64,000 bases of DNA from Acanthosepion pharaonis. Taxonomy: Eukaryota > Mollusca > Cephalopoda > Sepiida > Sepiidae. Position 1 is the stretch's first letter. Every line of letters starts with the position of its first letter. Under the pieces are notes generated by a model, which did no database searches, was not told the DNA's origin, and saw only the letters and a program-made list of their open reading frames with translations. The stretch spans positions 1 through 64,000 of the forward strand of contig CAHIKZ030000388.1 in assembly GCA_903632075.3 (NCBI GenBank), written 5' to 3'. The translations under genes were made by a program, and so were the position numbers. Shown one piece after another: positions 55,223 to 64,000 of the stretch.

Positions 55223-55739
55223 CAAAATTAGGCACCTCCACAGAAAACGAGTTTTTAAAAATGAAAAAATCTTTCTTAAAGCTTTTATTTTAGGCTTAAT
55301 TTCAAACTAATAAAAAATGTAACAGGGTAACAGATGCAAAAAAATGTTTTTGCCAAGATTTTCTTAAGAAGAACCATTTCTAAAATAATTTCATTCATTT
55401 GTGAATAAGTCCTGATAGTTTCATTAAAATCCAACAATTTTTGCAAGAATTTCCAAATCAATGTTTTTCACCGCCAACAAAAGGCACTAAAATTTCCAAT
55501 ACTAATCTTTGTCTCACAATAAAAACAAGATTTTTAACCAAAATTTAAAATGTTCTAAAAAGGATCCAAAAATATAATGTAATAGTAAAAAAAAAAATGC
55601 TTTGTTCTTTCTTCTTGATAATAGTATAAAGATTTTGATGATAAAACTTTGTTTTTATTAAATTTGGGGCCTCTTTTCATCATGATATAGTCATTTTTTA
55701 ATGAATCTGTGAAGGTACCTAATCAGAAATTTACTTTAT
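55220..55739. other. Unassigned AT-rich DNA
   Basis: Nothing recognised. Confidence 0.3.
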
Positions 55740-55815
55740 TAATTGATTTTTTTATTTATTTATTTACAGCTTATCAACGTTTTTGAGATTATTTAAAACG
55801 AAAAACATATTTTTG
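55740..55815 (-). mobile_element. Family C SINE tail fragment
   Basis: TTTACAGCTTATCAACGTTT, GATTATTTAAAACGAAAAAC resembles the CTACAGCTTATCAAC...TTATTTAAAGCCAGAAA end; diverged. Confidence 0.55.
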
Positions 55816-55919
55816 GATTTCAAAATTTACAGAATAATACTTGTTAAATTTTTTTATTCTGTAAGGTTTTTCCTGTTGACAAAATTTGAAGCTTAAAGAT
55901 ATTTTATCTGAATTTTTTG

Positions 55920-56010
55920 TTTAAGCTACCCAGCAAGTCAGTGTTTAAGCTACCCACCTCCAAAGTCAGTTTAAGCTACCCCCTCTTAAAGTCAGTGTTA
56001 ATGATTGTAT
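55920..56010. repeat. Three tandem ~30-bp units
   Basis: GTTTAAGCTACCC(A/C) occurs three times, each followed by AAGTCAGT. Confidence 0.9.
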
Positions 56011-56314
56011 GTTAGGAAATCAAAAAGGAATATTAAAAAAAATAGCTAGATAACTTTCACAAAACAATAGAAAGGCATAACTCTCTGAAGTACTGAGATA
56101 AAAGACAGTTGATCATATGAGAAAGAAATAATGTTGCAGCTGAACTATGAGAACAATCAATAGAAAGATATCAAAACATTTAGCAAGTGTTTCTTTAAAT
56201 AGACTCAAGGTATAGAGCGAAACAAAAATAAATAAAATAAAACAATTAAAATGTACAAATGTCCATGGAACATTCATAAAATTTTATTTTTTACTCAAAC
56301 AAATGCAGAAATTG

Positions 56315-56316
<2 letters not shown>

Positions 56317-56372
<56 letters not shown>
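56317..56372. repeat. (TA)27 microsatellite
   Basis: Left of the foldback at 56410. Confidence 0.95.
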
Positions 56373-56377
<5 letters not shown>

Positions 56378-56409
56378 TTATGTATTTAGGCAGCAATCCT
56401 TCTTTCATC

Positions 56410-56736
56410 CACATTTCATTGAAAACGACCAACAAGGTGCTTTTATTTAGTTTTTCATACAATTTCTCATGCGATCTAATAATTTTTTTTCTTTTCGGAT
56501 GGTGTTTTGAAAAATGAAAACATTTTATAAAACATACATACAACTATTTCTTATTTTAACAGTTAAAATATAATCCTTGAAAATGGCTAAATGCATAGCC
56601 GAAAACGCTCAGATAAAAAGAACATTCGGACAGTTTTTATATAATTTATCATCTGAAAAGAGAAAATTATTAGATCACATGAGAAATTGTATAAGAAACT
56701 AAATAAAAGCATCTTGTCTGTCGTTTTCAATGAAAT

Positions 56737-56739
<3 letters not shown>
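56410..56739. repeat. Foldback element (~90-bp arms)
   Basis: Left 56410-56500 and right 56649-56739: CACATTTCATTGAAAACGAC against GTCGTTTTCAATGAAATGTG exact. The loop contains GCATAGCCGAAAACGC, like the GCCGAAA words of the CTGATGAAGG repeats. Confidence 0.88.

Positions 56740-56740
<1 letters not shown>

Positions 56741-56764
<24 letters not shown>
56741..56764. repeat. (TA)12 microsatellite
   Basis: Sits between two foldbacks. Confidence 0.95.
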
Positions 56765-56767
<3 letters not shown>

Positions 56768-57345
56768 GACAAAAGGAAAAACTTATCTTAGCCAACACAT
56801 TTTGTCCTCTGATGGGGAAAAAAAAACCCAGCATGACCTCTCAGTTGTGCGGATTGATACACATTGCTAGTTGTGCCACCCCGAGGAGTTTGAAAGTTAA
56901 CATTTTGAGTCTACCAATCTGTGGCTCCAATTTAAACAAAAGTAAAAATATCATTAGTTTTTCAAAGTTTTCAATTTAACTAATTGAAAGTCAAGGTAAA
57001 TTACAGGGGTAAGAGATGTAATTTAATGTCTAATAAAAGAAAATCACTAAATGATATTTGTTATTTTTTTTAATAATGTAATTAATATTTAAATTAATTT
57101 ACTTTGGTATTAATTTATGTGTTATATATTTTAAATAAAAGGAGCTTATGAATTTAATTTTCTTTTAATTTTCAAAAACCAACAACATTTTTACTTTTGT
57201 TTTTAAATAATTGTTGCAAAATCCTTACAACTGCTTTGAAAAATTCCATCAGAAGATGAAACATATTGGCTAAAATAAGTTTCCCTTTTGTCTTTATTCA
57301 TAGTCCTTTTACAGATATACCTTTTAGCTATATCTGAAATTTTAT
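56765..57345. repeat. Inverted repeat, family of the 61.4-kb foldback
   Basis: Left arm 56765-56818 (AAAGACAAAAGGAAAAACTT, AACACATTTTGTCCTCTGAT), right arm 57244-57302 (CATCAGAAGATGAAACATAT, TCCCTTTTGTCTTTATTCAT), then ACAGATATACCTTTT as in 61620. The 425-base middle is unique. Confidence 0.8.
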
Positions 57346-57614
57346 ATATCAGAATAAAAAAATATTTGTAATAATCTTTATGTAATTACTTGAAAGAAAT
57401 TTTTTTTAGTCAGCAATGGCAATAATTGTAAAGATTGTTTCGCAAAAGTTTCCAATGTGCTTTTTTTTTCTTTTCATTTCTCTTTAATTTCAATGCAGCT
57501 TGCATTTTTCTGAAGATAAGTTTCAAACAGAATTCATATTCTGATCTCCATCAGAAAACAAGGGAAAATAACATATATACTACAGAATTATCATCACTTA
57601 CATATCTGAATAAA
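57346..57614. other. Unassigned DNA
   Basis: Nothing recognised. Confidence 0.3.
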
Positions 57615-57775
57615 ACAGGACACAGTATTCTCTGGGAAACAGGCAAACAGGTGATTTGCCCACCTTACTGGTTCAACAGGTCACTTGTCTGTCAGAAGTG
57701 ACCTTTTGTGAAGTGAGTGACCTCTGTTGTTCAGATTATTGTGTTGTAGGAAAAAAGTCATAAGGAAAAATAAAA
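57615..57775. repeat. Dispersed repeat D, copy 2
   Basis: AACAGGTGATTTGCCCACCT, TACTGGTTCAACAGGTCACT, TTTTGTGAAGTGAGTGACCT. Confidence 0.85.
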
Positions 57776-57783
57776 GACCTAAG

Positions 57784-57960
57784 GCAGTGGTTCTCAAATT
57801 ATTTTGCCCGTTGCACTCTTTACACCATAAGTCAGAATATCATTCCGTCCACCTTTCTAAGATTGTCCGACTCAAAAGGTGCATTCCAAATAATATGCAT
57901 ATATCAGTGAAAATCTTCAGCCGTTTCCATATTAAAAAAAAGTTATATTTTTAAAAGTTG
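57784..57960 (+). mobile_element. Left end of a hAT-like element
   Basis: CAGTGGTTCTCAAATTATTT is the typical hAT terminal pattern (CAGTGGTTCTCAA). No matching right end seen, so truncated. End coordinate is arbitrary. Confidence 0.55.
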
Positions 57961-58109
57961 ATTAAACTCGCATAAAATAGCCTATTTCAAACAATGTAGA
58001 AAGCATATAGACATGAAATAAATTTATTTCAATGTATTAGTGTAAATTCTGCGTAATGGAGGAATCTAAAAAAGAAACAAAAAAATATAATTCTAACCCA
58101 TTTATGTAG

Positions 58110-58205
58110 TGATTTTCTAAGTGTAGATTAAATGTAGCACAAGGCCAAAAAGAATAGAGCGTGATAAGTTTGTTAACCATTACATCACATCAATGTGTGC
58201 CTGAC
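58110..58205 (-). mobile_element. tRNA-derived SINE, family B (partial)
   Basis: Plus GTGATTTTCTAAGTGTAGAT, ATGTAGCACAAGGCCAAAA and GTTTGTTAACCATTACATCA. The box B region is deleted. Confidence 0.75.
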
Positions 58206-58327
58206 CCATCTATGTACATAGAAAAAATTCTATGCTTTTAAGTTTATTTTTTCATTTATATATAGATAAATAGATATTTTTTTAAACAATAGATTTTTTT
58301 AATCCGACCTTAATTCTTATTGCTACA

Positions 58328-58684
58328 AAACATATTTAGCGAATTGAGTACCTTGTTTGAATAGGCATCCATGTTTTTTAAACTGTTAAATGAAGGTCTA
58401 CCATCCAAATGATAGAAAGTGATTAAAGAGAATGTGTCTCCTGACAGTGAATCACACCTGTATCCCCTTTTTCTTTGCTGTGATGGCTTCCCATGACTCA
58501 AAGGTAAAGCACACTTGGCTTGAAAGTGGTTCCCTATATTAAAATACAGGTTTGATTCCTGTCAGGGGACATATTTTATTTAATTACTTTTCTATCACTA
58601 AGCCAGTACACATTTATTTAAATGTTTACAAGAACATGGATGTCTATTTAAACAAGATATTCAATCCACTAAATAATAAACATA
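58328..58684. repeat. Foldback element (~145-bp arms)
   Basis: Left 58328-58472, right 58539-58684. Example: GCATCCATG... against CATGGATGTCTATTTAAACA, and CTGACAGTGAATCACACCTG against CAGGTTTGATTCCTGTCAG. Imperfect (about 80%). Confidence 0.82.
58488..58570 (+). tRNA. tRNA-like sequence, probably a pseudo-tRNA
   Basis: Can be folded with an acceptor of TCCCATG/CAGGGGA (6 of 7 pairs), an anticodon stem CACTT/AAGTG (loop GGCTTGA), a long variable region and a T-arm ACAGG-TTTGATT-CCTGT. The conserved U33 is missing and the D-arm is poor. It overlaps the right foldback arm, so some pairing may be coincidental. Probably not a working tRNA. Confidence 0.25.
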
Positions 58685-59393
58685 TATTTTTTTAAAGCAA
58701 TTAATTGATTTTCTTTTTTTTTTTTATCTCAGGTGGGAGGCATTTAAAAAAAAAGTAAGATTTTCAATCTCTAGGCTGGTAGACATTAATTTCACTGTTT
58801 AATAAAAGACAAGGATGCTTGTTCAAAGATGTGTAGCCACTAAATATAACATTTATAGTCATAAGATAGAGATGTCTACTATCTGTAGGTGTGGAAATAC
58901 TTATCTCTGTAGATATACTTAAATGTTCAGAATTAACTTTGTCATAGGAAATTGTTGTTTTGATCAAGTAATTAAGAAAAAAAAAGCTTTTGAAAAAGAG
59001 ACTTAGGCTTGACTATCGTTTCCCGAGCACACGGTCCTGTAGGTAGACAATGACTAGAATATAACAGTTGACTAAAAATGGAAAAAGACTAATTAACTAA
59101 AATAATAATACAATCTCATCACAGTATTTTGGTAAGTACACATCAGGCTTCCTTGAGCAATTGGATTGAGATAATTGAACTATTTTAATACTACTTTAAT
59201 ATCTACCGATATTTGTAATTAGGTTGAATATAATTGCTTATTGATAGCGGACTTAAAACAATAATAGCTGGGGTTATGTTAAACAACTGAATTTTCTTTT
59301 AATTCAATTTCTGCCACTGTAATCATTGGCACTGTATATGTGTTTATCAATTTAATCAACTGTTTTATTCATGTTGATGACATCCTACAGGAA
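58685..59393. other. Unassigned AT-rich DNA
   Basis: Nothing recognised. Confidence 0.3.
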
Positions 59394-59632
59394 TGTGGAC
59401 CTGGTAAATATCATCCCCTGGGACCATGGACCTGGTAATTATCCTCCCTGAGACCATGGATCTGTTAAATGCCATCTCCCAGGATTGGGAACCTGGTAAA
59501 TGCCATTTCCCAGGATTGGGGACCTGGTAAATGCCATCTCCCAGGATTGGGGACCTGGTAAATGCCGTCTCCCAGGATTGGGGACCTGGTAAATACCATC
59601 CCCCAGAAACTGTGGACCTGGTAAATGGTAGT
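59394..59632. repeat. 31-bp minisatellite (VNTR), ~8 copies
   Basis: GACCTGGTAAATGCCATCTC-CCAGGATTGGG is the consensus. Unit starts near 59398, 59428, 59459, 59490, 59521, 59552, 59583 and 59615, a constant 30-32 bases. GC about 50%, unlike its surroundings. 31 is not a multiple of 3, so it is not a protein repeat. Confidence 0.95.
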
Positions 59633-61378
59633 CAAGTTGATACTTATTTCTTGATGTCAAATTCTTTTATGCATTATCACCAATAAAAAGACATTTTTTT
59701 CTGCTCCTTATGTGAAAACAGTTTAATGGGATGAAAAATGCCACTGCAAAATTGACTTCTGGGAAATCAAAGTTTAATATATAAAGAAAATAAGTGGAGA
59801 AGGTACTAAAAAAAAAAGAAACAATGAAAAAAGAAAACAAAAAAGAAACAATAATACACATCTAAGAAAAATAATAAATTTCCCACTTGAATTTAAGGAG
59901 GGGTAGTTTTTTTCAGTTTTAATTTCTTGAGTTATATGTTGAAAAGTTGATTAATTAATAAATATTAATTAATAATTAATAATATTAATTAATAAGAGAA
60001 AAGAAACATTGTGGTGAACAAGAATAATTAACAGATTTTAATATTAATTATTTTTATTATTTTTTTATTTTTTTTACTTTATTTTTTTGGGCAAAGATTA
60101 TTAAAAACTGAATGCAAAGCACACCAAATATTTTAGGAAAAAGTAAATTGTCAGGAATGTACAATGTGAAACATTCACTAATCGTAGTCAGAAATCCCCC
60201 TCACTTGCAGATATAAAAAAAAAGAACAAATCAAAAAATGCAATTCAAAAATTGAGCAGTATTATTTTTTTCAGATTTGGCCAGAGAAAAAAGAAATAAT
60301 GACCAGAAAATATTGGAAATTTAATAGAAAAACAAGAATGAAAAAAAATAAGGCAGGACAGGACCGGGACATATACAATCAATAAGAATCAGAAATTGTA
60401 GGTGAAGATCAAAATGGAGGTAATGTCTAGCCTTAGTAATTCTTGAGGCAGACATATTTAAATAAAAAAAATAAAAGTTTCATCAAGTGAGTAATGTGAG
60501 AAAAAGTCAAGAAATTACAGGACAGAAGCTTTACCATGTTCTTGGCAACAAATAACAGAATAATGAAAATATATAAAACATGGTATTTTGTTTAAAAGTC
60601 ACTGTACAACCAAAATTTTGGATCAATTTTATAAGTAGACAAAAAAAATTTTTTAATCCCACCCCTCCAATTTTTTTTTTGACAACTCTTGTTTAGTTTT
60701 TGAGATAAACACGTTTCATTTTATTCATGTGTGTTTCTTATTAATAATCTTTGGGGTGAAAACACAGTAATACTTAAATTCTTCCACAAACAAGAATAGA
60801 AAAACATTAGGGGGGGGAAATTACTGTAAAAGATTTAAAATTAGAGAAACTGATTCTCGAAATAAAAAAAGAAGTGAGAAGTAAAAAAAAAAAAAAAAAT
60901 GTTGAAAAATGTAATACCATCATTGCTTTTGGTATAACTTGCATCTTAGGACCAGTAGATGCAAACCATGATACACATTGGGGGCAGGACTTTCACATCG
61001 TTTACCTTTCACATAATAGTTATACAATAGTTATTTGGGATTTTATTTCATTTTATTAATCTGGAAAGTGCATCGGATAGAAAATGCGCTTGTAGAAATG
61101 CAAAAGAATTTTGAATTGAATAAAATCAACTAAAAAGTTTAAAAGTAAATTGACATAAAAGATTGAAAAATTGAGTGCATATTCTATGTTTAAAAATAAT
61201 ATCCACTTTAATGGAAGATATTCTCCAAATCCAGCAGTGATCTTATAAAAATAATTGCTATTCCTTAAGTATCTTGTTAGAAATTTATAGTTGAATTCTA
61301 AAAATTAAATAATTACTCTGAATCTGAACACATCTGACGGCTACAAGCTATGAAAAACAATGAGGAAGTATTTGAACA

Positions 61379-61383
<5 letters not shown>
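59633..61383. other. Unassigned AT-rich DNA
   Basis: Low-complexity AATATTAATTAATA block at 59945-60000 and many poly-A/T runs. No frame or known repeat. Confidence 0.35.

Positions 61384-61421
<38 letters not shown>
61384..61421. repeat. (TA)18 microsatellite
   Basis: Directly abuts the next foldback. Confidence 0.95.
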
Positions 61422-61424
<3 letters not shown>

Positions 61425-61655
61425 TGAAGACAAAAGAAAAACTTCTTTACCAATGCATTTCATCCCCTGAAGGACTTTATCAAGGGAAATGTAAGTCCTT
61501 ACATTTACCTTGATAAGGTAAGTAATGTAAGTCCTTACATTTACCTTGATATAATGCTTCAGGAGATGAAATGCATTTGTCAAGAAAAGTTTCACTTTTG
61601 TCTTTATTCATATTGTCTTTTACAGATATATTTTATTTATATCTGAATTTTTGCA
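61421..61655. repeat. Foldback element plus 3' flank, same family as 56.8-57.3 kb
   Basis: Outer arms TGAATGAAGACAAAAGAAAA / TTTTGTCTTTATTCATA and AATGCATTTCATC / GATGAAATGCATT. Between them TAAGTCCTTACATTTACCTT occurs twice (about 61491 and 61530). Followed by CAGATATATTTTATTTATAT as at 57312. Confidence 0.88.
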
Positions 61656-61658
61656 CAA

Positions 61659-61698
<40 letters not shown>
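61653..61698. repeat. (CA)n(TA)n compound microsatellite
   Basis: About 11 CA then 11 TA. Confidence 0.95.
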
Positions 61699-61802
61699 TG
61701 ACAGCAATAATCCATTCAAACATGATTTATTGAATTCAAATGACATGGGTCAAATTTAATTTTTCATTATATTTTTCCAGTTTATCTCAGTCAAATTCAA
61801 AT

Positions 61803-61811
<9 letters not shown>

Positions 61812-61871
<60 letters not shown>

Positions 61872-61872
61872 C
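61812..61872. repeat. (TA)n(CA)n compound microsatellite
   Basis: About 24 TA then 6 CA. Confidence 0.95.
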
Positions 61873-62499
61873 AAATTATTTAAATATCGCTTTCAGCAGA
61901 AAACATGGATGATTTCTTTTTCTTTTTTTTTAATAAAAAGTTCGATTTAAAACTAACAGCAGTTTAATGTTATCCAGTTCTGAACTTTTAATGAATACTT
62001 AAAATATATGTAATGGAAAAAATATTTACCTATTGACTATCAATTTCTAAAATATTGATATTTATCTTAAATATTTATTTGTAAATTAGTCGAGACCATT
62101 CTACAATTATTACTAATGATTATTTAATATTATCTTTGTGTTCATAAAAGACAGCTTAATTTTTTTAATATACACAAATGATATGAACAGTCCCTTTCCC
62201 AGAAATTCTGATGGGACTCAAAATATATGGAACATTTTAAATTATTTGATGGTTAATTAAAGAAATAATCCTAAATTTTTATGACAAATTCAGTTGAAAT
62301 TATTTCCCTGCTAATGAAATAATTTAAAGCCCAAAATAAAAAAAAGAAAATGTTGAACACATCATGTGAATTGAATTTGAAAGTAATTTTTAAGTTTTTT
62401 TTAAAATACCTTACATATTAAAAAAATAAAAATTGAGATAAAAATTACTTATATGTGTATATGTATGCATAGTAAAAATTAGTTGGTCAAGGGGAGGTA
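61873..62499. other. AT-rich 3' flank or distal 3' UTR of the PKC gene
   Basis: On the minus strand the first AATAAA I see below the stop codon is at 62079-62074, which would give a 3' UTR of about 790 bases. That is a candidate only. Confidence 0.35.
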
Positions 62500-62863
62500 A
62501 GCAGATGGTCCAAACTATCATCCATGTTTGGGATGGTGATGGCAACGGTAATAAAAAAAATGGACTGGCACTGATGTCATTATCTGACCTGAGCTGAGAG
62601 AATAAAGAATAGTAAAAGAAAAAAATTATCGCAGATGGTAGATAGACGCAACCACTGCTGTTGGACCTGTGTTGTTGTTGGTGAGGTTCTTGCTCAGGCT
62701 ACAACAGGAAGATGGATTTTATGGTAGCCAGCCTCTGTCTGGCAGAAAGGGAGACCACTGAAGTGGCCAGTGTGAGCACATGGTGGCACCACCATAGCAG
62801 CTGTGATGGCAGTATTATTATGAGTTAATTACTGCTGTTGCTGATTACAGCGTCTCATTGTCT
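62500..62863 (-). other. Proximal 3' UTR of the conventional PKC gene
   Basis: Immediately after the stop on the minus strand. GC is clearly higher than the neighbouring DNA, with CAGCAACAGCAG and ACCAACAACAACA words. No repeat copy elsewhere in the window. Inferred from position and composition. Confidence 0.6.
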
Positions 62864-63016
62864 TCAAATAGAGACGACAAATTCTGGATTAATATAGGAG
62901 AACCCAGTAAACTCGGTTTGATCTAGATTCATTATAAACAACTTGTCTGTAGGGGTCAACTTGGGCACTTCACTGGTGAATTCTCGATCAAAGTTGCTGA
63001 CGTCTTTTCGAGATTT
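62864..63016 (-). CDS. PRKCB: Conventional protein kinase C, terminal V5 exon of beta-I type (partial gene)
   Basis: Last exon of a Ca2+/diacylglycerol-dependent PKC: 50 residues and TGA, in phase 0 after a strong acceptor (TTTTTTTCTCTTTGTAG on the minus strand). The peptide begins KSRKDVSNFDREFTSEVPKL, continues TPTDKLFIMNLDQTEFTGFS and ends YINPEFVVSI. It contains the turn motif (LTPTDK, phospho-Thr) and the hydrophobic motif (F-T-G-F-S-Y, phospho-Ser). It matches the vertebrate PKC-beta-I V5 region (TPTDKLFIMNLDQ is shared) better than the alpha or beta-II tail (TPPDQ-x-VI-x-N-x-DQ) or the novel PKCs. The mammalian beta-I tail is likewise a single exon of about 50 residues chosen by alternative splicing. 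C1, C2 and kinase exons must lie beyond 64000. I found no beta-II-type exon between 63017 and 64000. The symbol denotes class; invertebrates usually have one conventional PKC gene. Confidence 0.95.
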   Translation of the reverse strand, partial: KSRKDVSNFDREFTSEVPKLTPTDKLFIMNLDQTEFTGFSYINPEFVVSI

Positions 63017-63382
63017 CTACAAAGAGAAAAAAAGGAATAAAAATAAAAAGTAGAAAAAAAATTAATCCAGTGTGTACGTTTAAAAAAAACAACAAAAAAA
63101 CAAAAACAAAAAACAAACAAAAAAATCAAACAAACAATGTATCCTGAAAGAAATAGAACAAATTTCAGGTAAAAATGCAGAATAACATCTCCCTTCATCG
63201 CATATGAAATTAAGAATTACATTTTAAGATTAAAAACAGGTACATTTCATTGAATAATTTAAAATTAGGGCAGCAAACACATCTTGAAATTTTTTACTGA
63301 ATAAATATTTCCAAATATATTCCATTGGCACCAGCCATAGGGTTGCTAGTTTAGAAATACAGGACTCTTTAAAATCTCTCTC

Positions 63383-63388
<6 letters not shown>
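63017..63388 (-). other. PKC intron with polypyrimidine tract
   Basis: On the minus strand, 63020-63120 is a long T-rich run leading to the acceptor. No second PKC exon seen. Confidence 0.6.

Positions 63389-63420
<32 letters not shown>
63389..63420. repeat. (TA)16 microsatellite
   Basis: Intronic to the PKC gene. Confidence 0.95.
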
Positions 63421-63422
<2 letters not shown>

Positions 63423-63429
63423 AAGTCTT

Positions 63430-63643
63430 GTCCAAATATTGCTTAATAGGTTATAATTGACATCTTTGATAATGGCTTATGTAAGCCGAAAGCTTAGATT
63501 GTATTAAAAAATATGGATCAATATTGTGAATTTCTTTCTTCGTTCAATGATAATGTTATTAAACTTATCAGACATTATGAAAAGAATTTACATAAAATAA
63601 ATAGACAACACTTGTCTTTATTATTTAATGAAACGTATGAATA

Positions 63644-63647
<4 letters not shown>
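63430..63647 (+). repeat. Dispersed repeat with GCCGAAAGC word between two (TA)n arrays
   Basis: AATGGCTTATGTAAGCCGAA and TGTATTAAAAAATATGGATC. Like the foldback loops at 56.6 kb it pairs a short hairpin (GGCTTATGTAAGCC) with (TA)n on both sides. The open frame from 63513 has no recognised family. Confidence 0.5.

Positions 63648-63688
<41 letters not shown>
63648..63688. repeat. (TA)20 microsatellite
   Basis: Right flank of the preceding unit. Confidence 0.95.
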
Positions 63689-63691
<3 letters not shown>

Positions 63692-63894
63692 CATACATCC
63701 CGACCAATATTATTATATAAAAGGAGAGATATAAGTTAAAAGCAATGATTTTAATGTGTTATGAGGAAAATTGTTAAACTTTCCAAAGTTTATTTTCTTT
63801 TAGTTTTTTTTATTTGAGTATTTTCAACTGTTATTCTGGTTGTTATCAAGAATTACATGTTTAGCTTTTTGATGAAAATATATTTGGCTAATTC

Positions 63895-64000
63895 CAGTAG
63901 TCCCTAATTTGCTATATATTCTTCTCCAGCAAAAACTTGGAGACATTTTTGAGCTCTATCAAGCCTGGAAAGTATAGACTAGGTAGTTTCTGTCATATAT
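63895..64000 (-). mobile_element. Family K LINE fragment, continuing past the window
   Basis: AACTTGGAGACATTTTTGAG and CTATCAAGCCTGGAAAGTAT align with 22675-22735. In the minus orientation it runs off the window edge. Confidence 0.6.

Noticed and set aside
50362..56543. Frames rich in alternating Ile-Tyr
   Set aside because: They are translations of (TA)n arrays and have no biological meaning as proteins.
58488..58570. A functional tRNA gene
   Set aside because: T-arm and anticodon stem are good but U33 is missing, the D-arm is poor, and the block overlaps a foldback arm; kept only as a low-confidence tRNA-like sequence.
63017..64000. A second (beta-II-type) PKC tail exon
   Set aside because: Read both frames near splice-like sites and found no TPPDQ or NIDQ text; it may lie beyond the window.

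Overview
This is an AT-rich, intron-bearing animal genomic window with very few exons. Two terminal coding exons can be read with confidence. At the left, on the + strand (3462-3587), is the last exon of a PRKX-type (cAMP-dependent-like) protein kinase. At the right, on the - strand (62864-63016), is the last exon of a conventional protein kinase C, with the V5 tail of the vertebrate PKC-beta-I type. The two genes point tail to tail. The roughly 59 kb between them is intergenic or 3'-flanking DNA in which I recognise no other host exon. Upstream exons of both genes lie outside the window. Exon-intron structure, 5S-tRNA dimeric SINEs and many LINE families indicate a metazoan. The repeats and the invertebrate-looking kinase tails suggest a lophotrochozoan, probably a mollusc and possibly a cephalopod, but nothing here proves the species.

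Layout. 0-3.4 kb: PRKX intron with LINE debris, including a reverse transcriptase fragment whose RT motif has been tandemly amplified. 3.5-4.2 kb: PRKX stop codon and 3' UTR, part of which is duplicated upstream. 4.2-10.8 kb: LINE, hAT-like and tRNA-SINE fragments, a filled/empty-site duplication, and a minisatellite built from a LINE 3' end. 11-15 kb: (TA)n arrays, a MITE, a decayed pogo/Tigger transposase and a foldback of about 700 bp. 15-25 kb: SINEs and LINE tails in AT-rich sequence. 25-38 kb: hairpins, an LTR candidate, an interrupted LINE, and a LINE fragment with a zinc-finger tail. 38-43 kb: satellites, a GC-rich MITE and LINE C-termini. 43-51 kb: a nested DNA transposon, a long inverted repeat, composite 5S-tRNA SINEs, and MITE/foldback clusters in (TA)n. 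51-62 kb: foldbacks, a 31-bp VNTR and simple repeats. 62.5-63 kb: PKC 3' UTR and last exon.

The most striking non-genic property is the number of long inverted repeats (stems of about 60 to 340 bp), many beside (TA)n arrays. At least three share a GTGCTCAATA motif at their edge. If they were transcribed from the convergent 3' ends they would form long double-stranded RNA. That is an inference, not something the sequence proves. All boundaries and identities were read by eye; repeat-family names are by resemblance only.
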